The notes under the pieces: generated by a model
The model's database searches: none
What the model saw: only the letters and a program-made list of their open reading frames with translations
What the model was told of the DNA's origin: nothing
Source of the DNA: an uncultured Lachnospiraceae bacterium
Lineage (GTDB): Bacteria > Bacillota > Clostridia > Lachnospirales > Lachnospiraceae
DNA: 64,000 nt
Direction: 5' to 3'
Assembly (NCBI GenBank): GCA_947589305.1
Contig: CANQAP010000001.1
Span: forward strand, 372,001-436,000
Shown here: positions 51,736 through 60,381 of the stretch, one piece after another
How positions within the stretch are numbered: position 1 is the stretch's first letter
Layout: each line of letters opens with the position of its first letter
Translations under genes and position numbers: made by a program

Positions 51736-53191
51736 CCTCTTCCTCCAGTATCTCCTGAATCAGTTCCCGTTCATCCATATGGTATTTAACGCCTTTGATC
51801 TCCTGATAATCTTCATGTCCTTTCCCCGCCAATAAAATGACGTCACCTTCCCGCGCATTCATAATAGCATAGCGGAATGCCTCTTTTCGGTCAACGATCT
51901 CGATATGGGTCCCGTCTGTCTTTAAAATACCCGTTACAATATCATCCATGATCGCCTGCGGTTCTTCAAATCTCGGATTATCCGAGGTAATAATCGTCAA
52001 GTCTGCCAGTCTTCCGGACACTTCTCCCATTTCATACCGTCTGGTCTTGGAACGGTTGCCGCCGCACCCAAACACAGCCACCAGCCGTTTCGGATGATAT
52101 TCCCGCAATGTCTGTAACATGCTTTCTAGACTCACTGCATTGTGTGCATAATCGATCAGCAGGGTAAACGCATCTGAAATCGGAATCAGTTCCACCCTTC
52201 CCCGTACCTTAATGGTCGTCAGCACCTTCTGTATGATATCAAACGGTACCCCCATTTCATTGGCGAGCGCGACAGCCGCCAAAGAATTATAAATACTGAA
52301 CGTACCCGGAATATCGACTTTTACATGCCCTTGTATCCGTCCGGCAAGCTGATATCGAATCCCCATACGTCCGTTTTCCCGGTACAGCTTTGAATCGCTT
52401 GCGCGATAATCCGCCTCTGCCTGCATTCCGTAAGTGATCACCTGACAGGTATGCCCTTCCAGCATCTCCTCATAATACGGATCATCCCGATTCAAGATCC
52501 CGATTCGGCATAGCCGGAATAATTTGCTTTTCCACATACGATATTCTTCAAAACTGGCATGTTCATTCGGTCCGATGTGGTCTTCGGACAAATTTGTAAA
52601 GATGCCGTAATCAAAATCGATCCCTGCCACCCGGTTCAGCATCAGTCCCTGCGATGAGACTTCCATGACCACGCTATCCAATCCGTTTTGAACCATATCC
52701 CGTAAGATGCGCTGGGTAACTATGGATTCCGGCGTGGTATTTTCTGCCGGTATCGTATGTACTCCGTCCATGACTTCGATCGTTCCGATCAATCCGGTCC
52801 GATGTCCGGTCTGATTCAACATGGACTGTATCATATATGTGGTCGTCGTTTTCCCTTTGGTTCCCGTGATGCCGATGACCGTCAGCTTCTTGGACGGTTC
52901 TCCGTAAAAGATGGAAGAAACCACACCCATTGCATAGCGCGTATCCGGCACCTGAATCACCGTCACGGCATCCGGAACGTCAACCGGATGTTCCACCAAA
53001 AGAACTGCCGCCCCCTTTTCCGCTACTTCCTTTGCAAAATCATGCCCGTCCCGAACATTTCCGGTGATACAGAAAAACAGACTGCCTTCCGTTACTTTAC
53101 GGGAATCATTTTCAACCTCTGTAACCTCTGTCTGCAGAGAACCCTGTAATATCGTATAATCCAGTTTTTGAACCAGTTCCATTACTTTCAT
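51692..53191 (-). CDS. murE: UDP-MurNAc-tripeptide synthetase (meso-diaminopimelate-adding)
   Basis: Adds the third amino acid to the peptidoglycan precursor. The 499-residue Mur ligase has the P-loop GITGTKGKTTTT (about 107-118) and the C-terminal DNPR motif (SDNPRFEEP), which marks meso-diaminopimelate rather than lysine as substrate. Its last 14 residues are read from DNA that also encodes the PriA start. The gene is inserted between rpoZ and priA, which are usually adjacent in Firmicutes. A terminator at 53242-53264 separates it from rpoZ. Confidence 0.96.
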   Translation of the reverse strand: MKVMELVQKLDYTILQGSLQTEVTEVENDSRKVTEGSLFFCITGNVRDGHDFAKEVAEKGAAVLLVEHPVDVPDAVTVIQVPDTRYAMGVVSSIFYGEPSKKLTVIGITGTKGKTTTTYMIQSMLNQTGHRTGLIGTIEVMDGVHTIPAENTTPESIVTQRILRDMVQNGLDSVVMEVSSQGLMLNRVAGIDFDYGIFTNLSEDHIGPNEHASFEEYRMWKSKLFRLCRIGILNRDDPYYEEMLEGHTCQVITYGMQAEADYRASDSKLYRENGRMGIRYQLAGRIQGHVKVDIPGTFSIYNSLAAVALANEMGVPFDIIQKVLTTIKVRGRVELIPISDAFTLLIDYAHNAVSLESMLQTLREYHPKRLVAVFGCGGNRSKTRRYEMGEVSGRLADLTIITSDNPRFEEPQAIMDDIVTGILKTDGTHIEIVDRKEAFRYAIMNAREGDVILLAGKGHEDYQEIKGVKYHMDERELIQEILEEEDVSKICGYNNRYFA

Positions 53192-53241
53192 ATCCTACTC
53201 TCCTTATCTGTTTCCGCCATACATCCTCTATCCAAAAAGGA

Positions 53242-53264
53242 AAGGAGCTTCCAAAAAGCTCCTT
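53242..53264 (-). terminator. Terminator after rpoZ
   Basis: AAGGAGCTT (53242-53250) pairs with AAGCTCCTT (53256-53264) around a 5-base loop; on the minus strand it is followed by TCCTTTTT. It lies 8 bases past the rpoZ stop. Confidence 0.75.
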
Positions 53265-53272
53265 GTCCACCT

Positions 53273-53509
53273 TTATTCTTCCTCGTCACCGACAATCTTA
53301 ACTCTGCCTCTATATAATTCTTCTACTGCGAGCGATAACGGTTTCCGACTGTCGCTTTCTACCAGTGGATCCGAGCCTGCGATAATCTGTCTGGCGCGTT
53401 TTGCAGTCGCCAGCACAATGGAATACCGGCTTTGTACCACCGGCTGTTCGCCTAACTCCACTTCACTGTTTACCACTTCCATTAAATCCGTATACGATGG
53501 ATGTATCAT
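53273..53509 (-). CDS. rpoZ: RNA polymerase omega subunit
   Basis: The small subunit helps assembly of RNA polymerase. From ATG 53509 (MIHPSYTDLMEVVN, AAAGGAG upstream) it has 78 residues. The conserved SRYSIVLATAKRARQI motif is at about 26-41, and PLSLAVEEL in the C-terminal half. A longer in-frame start would overlap gmk and is rejected. gmk is 14 bases upstream, as in most Firmicutes. Confidence 0.95.
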   Translation of the reverse strand: MIHPSYTDLMEVVNSEVELGEQPVVQSRYSIVLATAKRARQIIAGSDPLVESDSRKPLSLAVEELYRGRVKIVGDEEE

Positions 53510-53523
53510 AATAAAACTCCTTT

Positions 53524-54141
53524 CTATAAAGCCTTCAGCTCCGCTTTCATTTCTTTCATAAATTCCCGGTTGCGTTCGATCATGCAGGTTTTCGCCACGA
53601 TCACCGCATGCACGTCTTTCACGCACTGTTCCAGATCATCATTGACTACAATATATTCATACTGATCCATGTCTTCCGACTCTTCTATCGCACGCCGCAT
53701 CCGTTTTTCCACTGCCGCCTGTTCTTCGGTTCCTCTTCCCAAAAGACGCTGTCTGAGTTCTTCCGCACTTGGCGCAGTCAGAAAAATCAGAACCGCCTCC
53801 GGATATTGATTTTTGATATGAATGGCGCCCTGAACCTCGATCTCTAAGATTACATGATGCCCTGCCGCCAATTCCTGCTCGACAAAAGCCCTCGGCGTTC
53901 CGTAATAATTTTCCACATAAACTGCCCATTCAATGAATCCGTTATAGTCGATCAGATTCATAAATTCTTCCCGTGATTTAAAGTAGTACTCTCTGCCGTC
54001 TATTTCGCCTTCCCGTGGCGGTCGTGTCGTCGCAGAAATGGAAAGACTGTATCCGTAATCCTGAACCAGTTTCTTTACTACGGTTCCTTTCCCCACACCG
54101 GAAAATCCCGAAATAACAATCAACAATCCCTTTTTATCCAT
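53524..54141 (-). CDS. gmk: Guanylate kinase
   Basis: Phosphorylates GMP to GDP. The 205-residue protein has the P-loop SGFSGVGKGT (about 10-19), the GMP-binding segment TTRPPREGEIDGREYYF (about 38-54) and the lid TEEQAAVEKRMRRA. It lies in the order yicC-gmk-rpoZ with 14-base gaps and is transcribed from the promoter at 55073-55101. Confidence 0.97.
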   Translation of the reverse strand: MDKKGLLIVISGFSGVGKGTVVKKLVQDYGYSLSISATTRPPREGEIDGREYYFKSREEFMNLIDYNGFIEWAVYVENYYGTPRAFVEQELAAGHHVILEIEVQGAIHIKNQYPEAVLIFLTAPSAEELRQRLLGRGTEEQAAVEKRMRRAIEESEDMDQYEYIVVNDDLEQCVKDVHAVIVAKTCMIERNREFMKEMKAELKAL

Positions 54142-54155
54142 TCTATCACCTGACT

Positions 54156-55034
54156 CTATTCAATATTCTGAATTTGTTCCCGTACTTTTTCAATTTCCGT
54201 TTTCAGATCAATGGCTTTATTTGAAATATCCAAGTCATTTGCTTTGGAAAGAATCGTATTTGCTTCCCGATTCATCTCCTGTGCAAGAAAATCCAGCTTC
54301 CGTCCGATGCTTCCGCCTTCCTGAAGGATCTCGGTCATACCGTTTATATGGCTCCGCAGGCGGACCGTTTCCTCATCGACACAGATCTTATCTGCAAACA
54401 AGACGACTTCCATTGCGATTCTGGATTCGTCAACCGCGGCGTTTCCCAGTAATTCCGCTACCTTGGCTTCCAGTTTGTCCCGATAATCCTGTAAGATCTG
54501 CGGTGATTTCTGTTCGATATAATCCACCATGGACAGCATATCTTTTAGTTTTGCCATCAGATCCTGTTTTAAGTTCTCGCCTTCCCGCGTTCTGGTTTCT
54601 ACAAACCGTTCCGCCGCCTGACGGACGCCGGCTTCCAAAATCTCCCACAGCCGTTCTTCATCCAAGGGTTGTTCCTCGCGGGTAAATACATCCGGGAACT
54701 GTGCCAGCCGTGTAGTCGTCAGATCGTTTTTCATCCGGAACTGTGTCTCCATCTGAGCGATATAATCCACATATTCCTTCGCCACTTCCGGATGATACTT
54801 GACGCCTGCATTCGCCTCCCGGTAATCTTCATAACTGATATATACGTCTACTTTTCCGCGATTCAGATAATCCTTTAGCAGAGAACGTATCTCCGTCTCA
54901 AAACAGTTCAGCTTTTTAGGCATTTTAATCCCGATCTCACCATATCTGTGATTGACCGCTTTCATCTCTACAATGAGCTTATAGTCTGTCGCAGCGGTTT
55001 CGCTTCTGCCATAGCCTGTCATACTTCGAATCAT
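54156..55034 (-). CDS. yicC: YicC-family endoribonuclease
   Basis: The 292-residue protein begins with the family signature MIRSMTGYGRSE and ends with the conserved GRKLDFLAQEMNREANTILSK segment and EKVREQIQNIE. YicC proteins are endoribonucleases involved in RNA decay. It heads the yicC-gmk-rpoZ operon and is preceded by a near-consensus promoter. In many Clostridia a remA (DUF370) gene lies between yicC and gmk; here it is absent. Confidence 0.95.
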   Translation of the reverse strand: MIRSMTGYGRSETAATDYKLIVEMKAVNHRYGEIGIKMPKKLNCFETEIRSLLKDYLNRGKVDVYISYEDYREANAGVKYHPEVAKEYVDYIAQMETQFRMKNDLTTTRLAQFPDVFTREEQPLDEERLWEILEAGVRQAAERFVETRTREGENLKQDLMAKLKDMLSMVDYIEQKSPQILQDYRDKLEAKVAELLGNAAVDESRIAMEVVLFADKICVDEETVRLRSHINGMTEILQEGGSIGRKLDFLAQEMNREANTILSKANDLDISNKAIDLKTEIEKVREQIQNIE

Positions 55035-55072
55035 ACCGTCACCTGTCCCGTCGCTTACTTAGAATCCTAACT

Positions 55073-55101
55073 ATTATACGGTAAAAGGCATGTAAAGTCA
55101 A
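55073..55101 (-). promoter_or_regulatory. Predicted sigma-A promoter of yicC-gmk-rpoZ
   Basis: On the minus strand TTGACT (55096-55101) and TATAAT (55073-55078) are 17 bases apart, about 39 bases before the yicC ATG. Confidence 0.75.
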
Positions 55102-55118
55102 TGCTTTCTATAGGATAC

Positions 55119-56873
55119 TTATGGATCCGTTATCTTTTGAATGTGACTGATATCCGGTTCGACAACCATGGAATAATTGGTATGATAGATCACGAATCCC
55201 GGCGCCCCGCCTGCCGTTTTCTTTAAATTCGACCGTTTGGTATAATCGATCTCCACCTTCGTACCGGTCCGTGCGGACGAATAATACGCCGCCAGACGGG
55301 CGGCTTCTTCATATGTCCGATCCGGCAATTCCGTATCTCCGCCCGTTTTTACGATCACATGGGAACCGGCTGCCTGTTTTGCATGAAACCACAGATCCCC
55401 GCCGTTGGCTATACGAAACGTGACTTCCTCGTTCTGGTAATTGTTTTTACCGACATATATATGATATCCGTCCGATGACAGATAATGCAGCGGTGTGCTT
55501 TTCGGCAGTCCGGCTTTTTTCTTTCCGTCTCCCCTCTTCTTCATATATCCATATTCGACCAGCTCCCGCTTGATATCCGTCAGGTCACTTTCCTCTGCGG
55601 ATAACTCCAATGCCGTCCGGATCGACTGCAGATGTTCTAATTCCTGCTTGGTCTGGATCACCTGACCGGTCAGCGCTTCATTCGTCCGTTTTAATTTCTG
55701 ATACCGTGCAAAATACCGCTTTGCATTTTCAGATGCCGTCAAAGTCGGATCTAACGGAACCGTCACCTCTTCATTCGTATAGTAGTTCTGCAAACGAACG
55801 GACCGGGCATTTGGTTCGATTCCATATCCGTATGTGTTCAGCAGTTCCCCGTATATCCGGTAAGTATCCCTTGTCTGTGTATCCCGTAACTGCCGCAGTT
55901 GTAAATCATACTTTTTCGACGTTCGCTCGATCGCATTGGCAACGATCCGCCGCAGGTCGGAAGACTTTTGCCGGATCCTTTCCAACCTGTTCTTTGCCGC
56001 ATAATACTCCTGCAAGACTTCCGATATGGAATCCCTCTGTCTCCATTCCAAATCCGAATACATAGTCAGTTCGATACTTGAAAACTCGACCGGATTTCCA
56101 TTGCCGTCATAATAAATGCCGGGTTGGAATCGTTCCTCGCGGATCTGCTGGATCACAGCACTTAAGCTGTTCCATAAAGCGTCCCGCTGTTCCTTCGTGA
56201 AACGGTCGGCACTGCCCGCGCCGTCCAGTCCCGCACGTTCACAGATTTCATTTGCCACAACGGGACTGATACCGGTCAATGACGTATACAGCATGTTACA
56301 GAGACTGACCGGCTTTGTCAGGATCGTCTGCTCGTAATCCTGTCTGCTGACCGTCAGCGGATTGATCTTATCATGTGACGGCGGCAGGCAGTATTGTCTG
56401 CCAGCAAGTACTTCCCGCACACTGCTCACCTGAGCATTCACCCGCTTCAGACTGTCAATGATCCTATCCTGATCATCGCAAAAAATGATATTGCTATGTT
56501 TTCCCATGATCTCGATCACTAATTGCTTGGTGCAAACGTCTCCCATTTCATCTAAATGCTCGATACGGAATCTCACGATCCGTTCCATACCCGGCTGTTC
56601 GATATCGACGATCCTTCCGTTCCCGATATGTTTTCGCAACAGCATGCAAAATGCCGGTGCCGTCACCGGATTGGCTTTCGTTTCTGTGGACAGATACATA
56701 AGCGGCAAAGCGGCATGCGCGGAAAGTAACAGACGGACACTCTCCTGTTTTGTTTTTATGATCAGATTTAATTCATCCGGCTCCGGCTGATATATCTTAT
56801 AGATTCGTCCGTTCCCGATCCTGTCTCTTAATTCCCTGACCAGATTTGCAACCACCATTCCGTCAAATGCCAT
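55119..56873 (-). CDS. rqcH: NFACT-family ribosome quality-control factor RqcH (FbpA-like)
   Basis: RqcH binds stalled 50S subunits and directs alanine tailing of the nascent chain. From ATG 56873 (MAFDGMVVANLV) it has 584 residues: NFACT-N (about 1-200), a helix-hairpin-helix part, a long coiled coil (about 275-430) and the NFACT-R domain (DLWFHAKQAAGSHVIV, about 490-505). Older names are fibronectin-binding protein FbpA/PavA. The pair used for tRNA selection, Asp97-Arg98 in Bacillus, is Glu97-Arg98 here. A GGAGAGGAG site supports the start. Confidence 0.93.
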   Translation of the reverse strand: MAFDGMVVANLVRELRDRIGNGRIYKIYQPEPDELNLIIKTKQESVRLLLSAHAALPLMYLSTETKANPVTAPAFCMLLRKHIGNGRIVDIEQPGMERIVRFRIEHLDEMGDVCTKQLVIEIMGKHSNIIFCDDQDRIIDSLKRVNAQVSSVREVLAGRQYCLPPSHDKINPLTVSRQDYEQTILTKPVSLCNMLYTSLTGISPVVANEICERAGLDGAGSADRFTKEQRDALWNSLSAVIQQIREERFQPGIYYDGNGNPVEFSSIELTMYSDLEWRQRDSISEVLQEYYAAKNRLERIRQKSSDLRRIVANAIERTSKKYDLQLRQLRDTQTRDTYRIYGELLNTYGYGIEPNARSVRLQNYYTNEEVTVPLDPTLTASENAKRYFARYQKLKRTNEALTGQVIQTKQELEHLQSIRTALELSAEESDLTDIKRELVEYGYMKKRGDGKKKAGLPKSTPLHYLSSDGYHIYVGKNNYQNEEVTFRIANGGDLWFHAKQAAGSHVIVKTGGDTELPDRTYEEAARLAAYYSSARTGTKVEIDYTKRSNLKKTAGGAPGFVIYHTNYSMVVEPDISHIQKITDP

Positions 56874-56903
56874 GTTTTTCTCCTCTCCGTACCATATCAA
56901 AAA

Positions 56904-56941
56904 TCAATGCCCGATGAAAATGGTTTCTCATCGGGCATTGA
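56904..56941 (-). terminator. Terminator of glgA
   Basis: A 14-bp perfect stem (56904-56917 with 56928-56941) with a 10-base loop is followed on the minus strand by TTTTTG. It lies 45 bases past the glgA stop and before rqcH. Confidence 0.85.
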
Positions 56942-56986
56942 CTGCATATAGTCCTGCTTTGGGTTTCCATATATATTCATATGTTT

Positions 56987-58423
56987 CTATACATATTCAT
57001 ATAATTCCTGATATTTTTCCGCTGATTTCTGCCAAGAATAATCAGCTTTCATCGCCCGTTCCATAATGCCGTACCAACTTTCTTTGTCGTTATAATACAC
57101 TTCTTTTGCATAGTTGATAGTTGCCAGCATTTCATGTGCATTATAGTTACGGAAACTGAATCCGTCACCGGTCTTTTCAAACTCATTGTACGGCTCGACG
57201 GTATCCTTTAATCCGCCGGTTTCCCGTACGACCGGTATGGTACCGTAACGAAGCGCCATTAACTGTGTCAGTCCACACGGTTCAAACCGTGACGGCACCA
57301 GCATCACATCGCAGCCTGCATACATTTTATGTGATCGCTCGTCCGAATAATAAATGTTTGCCGATACCTTATACGGATGTATGCCCTGATAATACCGGAA
57401 CATATCCTCATACCGCTGTTCACCGGTCCCTAATACAATGAACTGTACGCCGTCCTGACAGATCTCATTCATGACGCAGTCCACCAGATCCAGACCTTTT
57501 TGATCCGTCAGTCTCGAGATGATCCCGATGACAAACTGCTTTTCATCGACCGGAAGTCCGAACTCTTCCTGAAGTCTCCGCTTATTTTCCTCTTTCGCTT
57601 TCTTATAGTTCTTTACGGAATAATTCTTATATATCTTCGGGTCTTTCTCCGGGTTATATTCATCATAATCAATCCCGTTCACGATACCCCATAAGTCATT
57701 ATGGCGAGCAGATAACAAGCCTTCCAGCCCTTCCCCGTATTCCATGGTTTGGATCTCAGCGGCATAGGTATTGCTGACCGTAGTGATCTTGTCCGCATAG
57801 ACCAGTCCGCCCTTCAGCATGCTGGCGTCTTTTTTAAACTCCAGCTTGTCCGGCGTGAATACATAGGACGGAAGTCCGGAATACGCCTGCACCGTCTCGA
57901 TATCCCAGTTTCCCTGAAACTTCAGATTATGGATCGTCATGATCGACTTGATCCCCTGAAAGAACGGATTGCTTGCAAACAATGTTTTCAGATATACCGG
58001 CACCAAACCGGACTGCCAGTCATGGCAATGTACAATATCCGGACGGAAACCGATAACCGGCAGGATCGACAATGCGGCTTTTGAGAAAAACGAAAATTTC
58101 TCAATATCCCACTTCACATCGCCATACGGTGTAAATCCGTTAAAATAATACTCGTTATCGATAAAGTAAACCGGAACGCCTTCATATTCCATATACATGA
58201 CGCCTACATACTGCTGTCTCCAGCCGATATCCAACTGAAAATGCGTTAAATATTTCATTTTTTCCCGATATTTATGCGGAATACATAAATAGTTTGGAAT
58301 AATGATCCTCACATCATATTCGTTACGATTAAACATCTTCGGTAAGGTCCCGACGACATCGGCAAGACCGCCCGTCTTAATAAATGGTACACATTCTGAT
58401 GCAATATAAGCCACTTTCTTCAT
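56987..58423 (-). CDS. glgA: Glycogen synthase (ADP-glucose dependent)
   Basis: A GT5 glycosyltransferase that extends alpha-1,4-glucan from ADP-glucose. The 478-residue protein has the N-terminal KTGGLADVVGTLPK motif (about 17-30, nucleotide-sugar binding), HCHDWQSGL and the C-terminal SRFEPCGLTQL segment near residue 380. It is a single-gene unit here: no glgC or glgP adjoins it, and glgB is 43 kb away. A GGGAGGG site precedes the ATG. Confidence 0.96.
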   Translation of the reverse strand: MKKVAYIASECVPFIKTGGLADVVGTLPKMFNRNEYDVRIIIPNYLCIPHKYREKMKYLTHFQLDIGWRQQYVGVMYMEYEGVPVYFIDNEYYFNGFTPYGDVKWDIEKFSFFSKAALSILPVIGFRPDIVHCHDWQSGLVPVYLKTLFASNPFFQGIKSIMTIHNLKFQGNWDIETVQAYSGLPSYVFTPDKLEFKKDASMLKGGLVYADKITTVSNTYAAEIQTMEYGEGLEGLLSARHNDLWGIVNGIDYDEYNPEKDPKIYKNYSVKNYKKAKEENKRRLQEEFGLPVDEKQFVIGIISRLTDQKGLDLVDCVMNEICQDGVQFIVLGTGEQRYEDMFRYYQGIHPYKVSANIYYSDERSHKMYAGCDVMLVPSRFEPCGLTQLMALRYGTIPVVRETGGLKDTVEPYNEFEKTGDGFSFRNYNAHEMLATINYAKEVYYNDKESWYGIMERAMKADYSWQKSAEKYQELYEYV

Positions 58424-58475
58424 GTTCGATAGCCCTCCCGATACTCCTTTGTTTCAACATCACTAATATGAAAAA

Positions 58476-58481
58476 AGTATA
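58476..58481 (-). promoter_or_regulatory. Possible extended -10 promoter of glgA
   Basis: On the minus strand TGCTATACT contains a TGn extension and a -10 box (TATACT at 58476-58481) about 53 bases before the glgA ATG. No good -35 box is seen, so the call is tentative. Confidence 0.35.
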
Positions 58482-58512
58482 GCACAATTTTTCTGTAAAT
58501 GGAACCATTATT

Positions 58513-59319
58513 TTACTTTTGCATTTCATATTCCAGACGAAGTTTATCCGCGATCAGGGCGATAAATTCCGAATTGGTCGGTTTTCCCTTTCCTGCGTGA
58601 ATGGTATATCCAAACAGTTCTTGGATCACGTCCATTTTCCCCCTGCTCCATGCGACCTCGATCGCATGGCGGATGGCACGCTCTACGCTGGAAGATGTGG
58701 TCTTGTACTTCTTTGCGATCGTCGGATACAGCAGTTTTGTGATATAGTTCAGCATGTTTGGATCCTCCACCGCCATCATGATGCCTTCCCGAATATACTG
58801 ATACCCTTTAATATGTGCCGGAATTCCGATCTCACGGATGATTTCCGTAACTTCTCCTTCTAAATTCCGTTCTCTGACATACGGCGCCAGATCTTCTCCC
58901 AGTTCCAAGATCCGTTCTTCCGCCGCGGTTTCTTCACTCATTAGCACCTGCTTCATTCTACGCTTTAAGATCTGATTATCAAACGGCTTGAGCATATAAT
59001 AAGATGCTCCCATCATAAACGCCGTCTCGATCACGCTTTCGCTCCCTATCGTCGTCAACAGGATGAATCTGGTATGGATCTCCGGATGTTCCTCCCGGAT
59101 CCTCCGCATTAACTCAATTCCGTCAACGGATTTTAGCAAGGCGTCCATGACCACCAGATCCGGACGGCTGCATACGATCGCATGGTATAATTCGTTGCCG
59201 TCCAAAAACTTACCGACCACCTCCATGTTTTCGTCCCTCGATATAAAATCATATCTGCCCAATTCCTGAATCAGATCCTGATCCGCCGCCATCACTCTCA
59301 TTTTTGTTATTTTTTCCAT
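58513..59319 (-). CDS. Spo0A-family response regulator, second tandem copy (largely intact receiver)
   Basis: A 268-residue Spo0A paralogue directly downstream (36 bases) of the spoIVB-linked copy. The receiver keeps Asp59 ([12 protein letters not shown]), a Thr at the switch position (LLTT, 87-90) and Lys111 (MLKPFD); one of the two N-terminal acids is Ala12, the other is Asp13. The C-terminal domain carries [26 protein letters not shown] and [18 protein letters not shown], so it should bind 0A boxes. Of the three Spo0A proteins in this window this one has the receiver best suited to phosphorylation. GGGGAT precedes the ATG. Confidence 0.93.
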   Translation of the reverse strand: MEKITKMRVMAADQDLIQELGRYDFISRDENMEVVGKFLDGNELYHAIVCSRPDLVVMDALLKSVDGIELMRRIREEHPEIHTRFILLTTIGSESVIETAFMMGASYYMLKPFDNQILKRRMKQVLMSEETAAEERILELGEDLAPYVRERNLEGEVTEIIREIGIPAHIKGYQYIREGIMMAVEDPNMLNYITKLLYPTIAKKYKTTSSSVERAIRHAIEVAWSRGKMDVIQELFGYTIHAGKGKPTNSEFIALIADKLRLEYEMQK

Positions 59320-59355
59320 AATATCCCCATCTTTCTGCTTCTCATTGCTGTTTCT

Positions 59356-60153
59356 TTAAGCACTTTTTATTTTCTGATCCAAGCGTATCTTGTCCGCGAT
59401 CAAAGCAATAAACTCCGAGTTGGTCGGTTTTCCTTTCCCGGCATGGATCGTATATCCGAACAGTTCGTCAATGGTATCCATATGCCCTCTGCCCCAAGCG
59501 ACTTCGATCGCATGACGGATCGCCCGCTCCACACGGCTGGGAGTCGTACCATACATTTTTGCGATCTCCGGATATAACTGCTTGGTGATTGAATTCAGAA
59601 TATCCATATCCGCTACCGACATTAAAATAGCACTCCGTAAATATTGATATCCCTTAATATGAGCCGGCACACCGATCTCGTGTATGATATCCGTGACCAC
59701 AAGCTCAAGCTTGTCTTCTACCGGCGCCACCGTGATCGCGGCGCTTTGAATTCCGCTCCAGCGTATGGTTTTCCGGCTTCCGTTCAACATCTGAATGGCA
59801 TGTTTCAGGTCGGACTGCGTATAATTTTGTCCCACTCCGACTACCGTATTGCCTTCCGCCGCCATCTGGAACATCATTTCCTGTCCTTTCATCATGCCGA
59901 TGATATATTTTGGTCTGCCCTCTTTTCCGGTTTGATATTCTACCTGTTCCATAATTCCAACGCCGTCTATATGCGGCATGATCAAATCTAAGATTACCAC
60001 TTCCGGCTTTCGTTCCCGTATCATGTTCACTGCTTCCTGACCGTCCTGTGCCGTTCCGACCACACGCACTCTGTCTTCCTCTGTTAAAAACTGATAGATC
60101 TTCTTCAGGGCAGTTTTATCATGATTCACAATTGCTACTTTTATGTCGTTCAT
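59356..60153 (-). CDS. spo0A: Spo0A at the conserved spoIVB locus, with degenerate receiver
   Basis: Spo0A is the master regulator of sporulation entry. By position (recN-spoIVB-spo0A) this 265-residue protein is the orthologue. The receiver keeps Asp56 ([12 protein letters not shown]), but the acidic pair is Asn10-His11, the switch Thr is Gly86 (IIGMM) and the conserved Lys region LKPF reads GVGQNY (106-111). Four of the five catalytic positions are therefore altered. The DNA-binding domain is normal, with [22 protein letters not shown] and [23 protein letters not shown] precedes the ATG. It is probably cotranscribed with the paralogue at 58513-59319, whose receiver is complete; the pair may work together (inference). 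Confidence 0.93.
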   Translation of the reverse strand: MNDIKVAIVNHDKTALKKIYQFLTEEDRVRVVGTAQDGQEAVNMIRERKPEVVILDLIMPHIDGVGIMEQVEYQTGKEGRPKYIIGMMKGQEMMFQMAAEGNTVVGVGQNYTQSDLKHAIQMLNGSRKTIRWSGIQSAAITVAPVEDKLELVVTDIIHEIGVPAHIKGYQYLRSAILMSVADMDILNSITKQLYPEIAKMYGTTPSRVERAIRHAIEVAWGRGHMDTIDELFGYTIHAGKGKPTNSEFIALIADKIRLDQKIKSA

Positions 60154-60200
60154 GGTTCGCCTCCTGTATTATTTACTCCCTATTTGTTGTTTCTTTAGCA

Positions 60201-60229
60201 ATTATAGTAAAATTAAAAATAAGTGAAAA
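60201..60229 (-). promoter_or_regulatory. Predicted promoter of the tandem spo0A genes
   Basis: On the minus strand TTTTCA (60224-60229) and TATAAT (60201-60206) are 17 bases apart, about 48 bases before the spo0A ATG. Confidence 0.5.
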
Positions 60230-60340
60230 GGGGGTATCTTTCGCAATTATTGACAGGATATCGTACTTGTGACACCCGTTCGTATAATTCATAATTATTT
60301 CGATTCTTTTGCTGACTTATTTTGTAGAAGGACGGAACCT

Positions 60341-60350
60341 TTTCGTCGAA
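60341..60350. promoter_or_regulatory. Possible 0A box upstream of spo0A
   Basis: TTTCGTCGAA differs at one base from the 0A-box core TTTGTCGAA. It lies between spoIVB and spo0A, where Bacillus has autoregulatory 0A boxes. Confidence 0.4.
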
Positions 60351-60381
60351 TCGTATTTTTGTCATAACGTGTCGGGACCCG

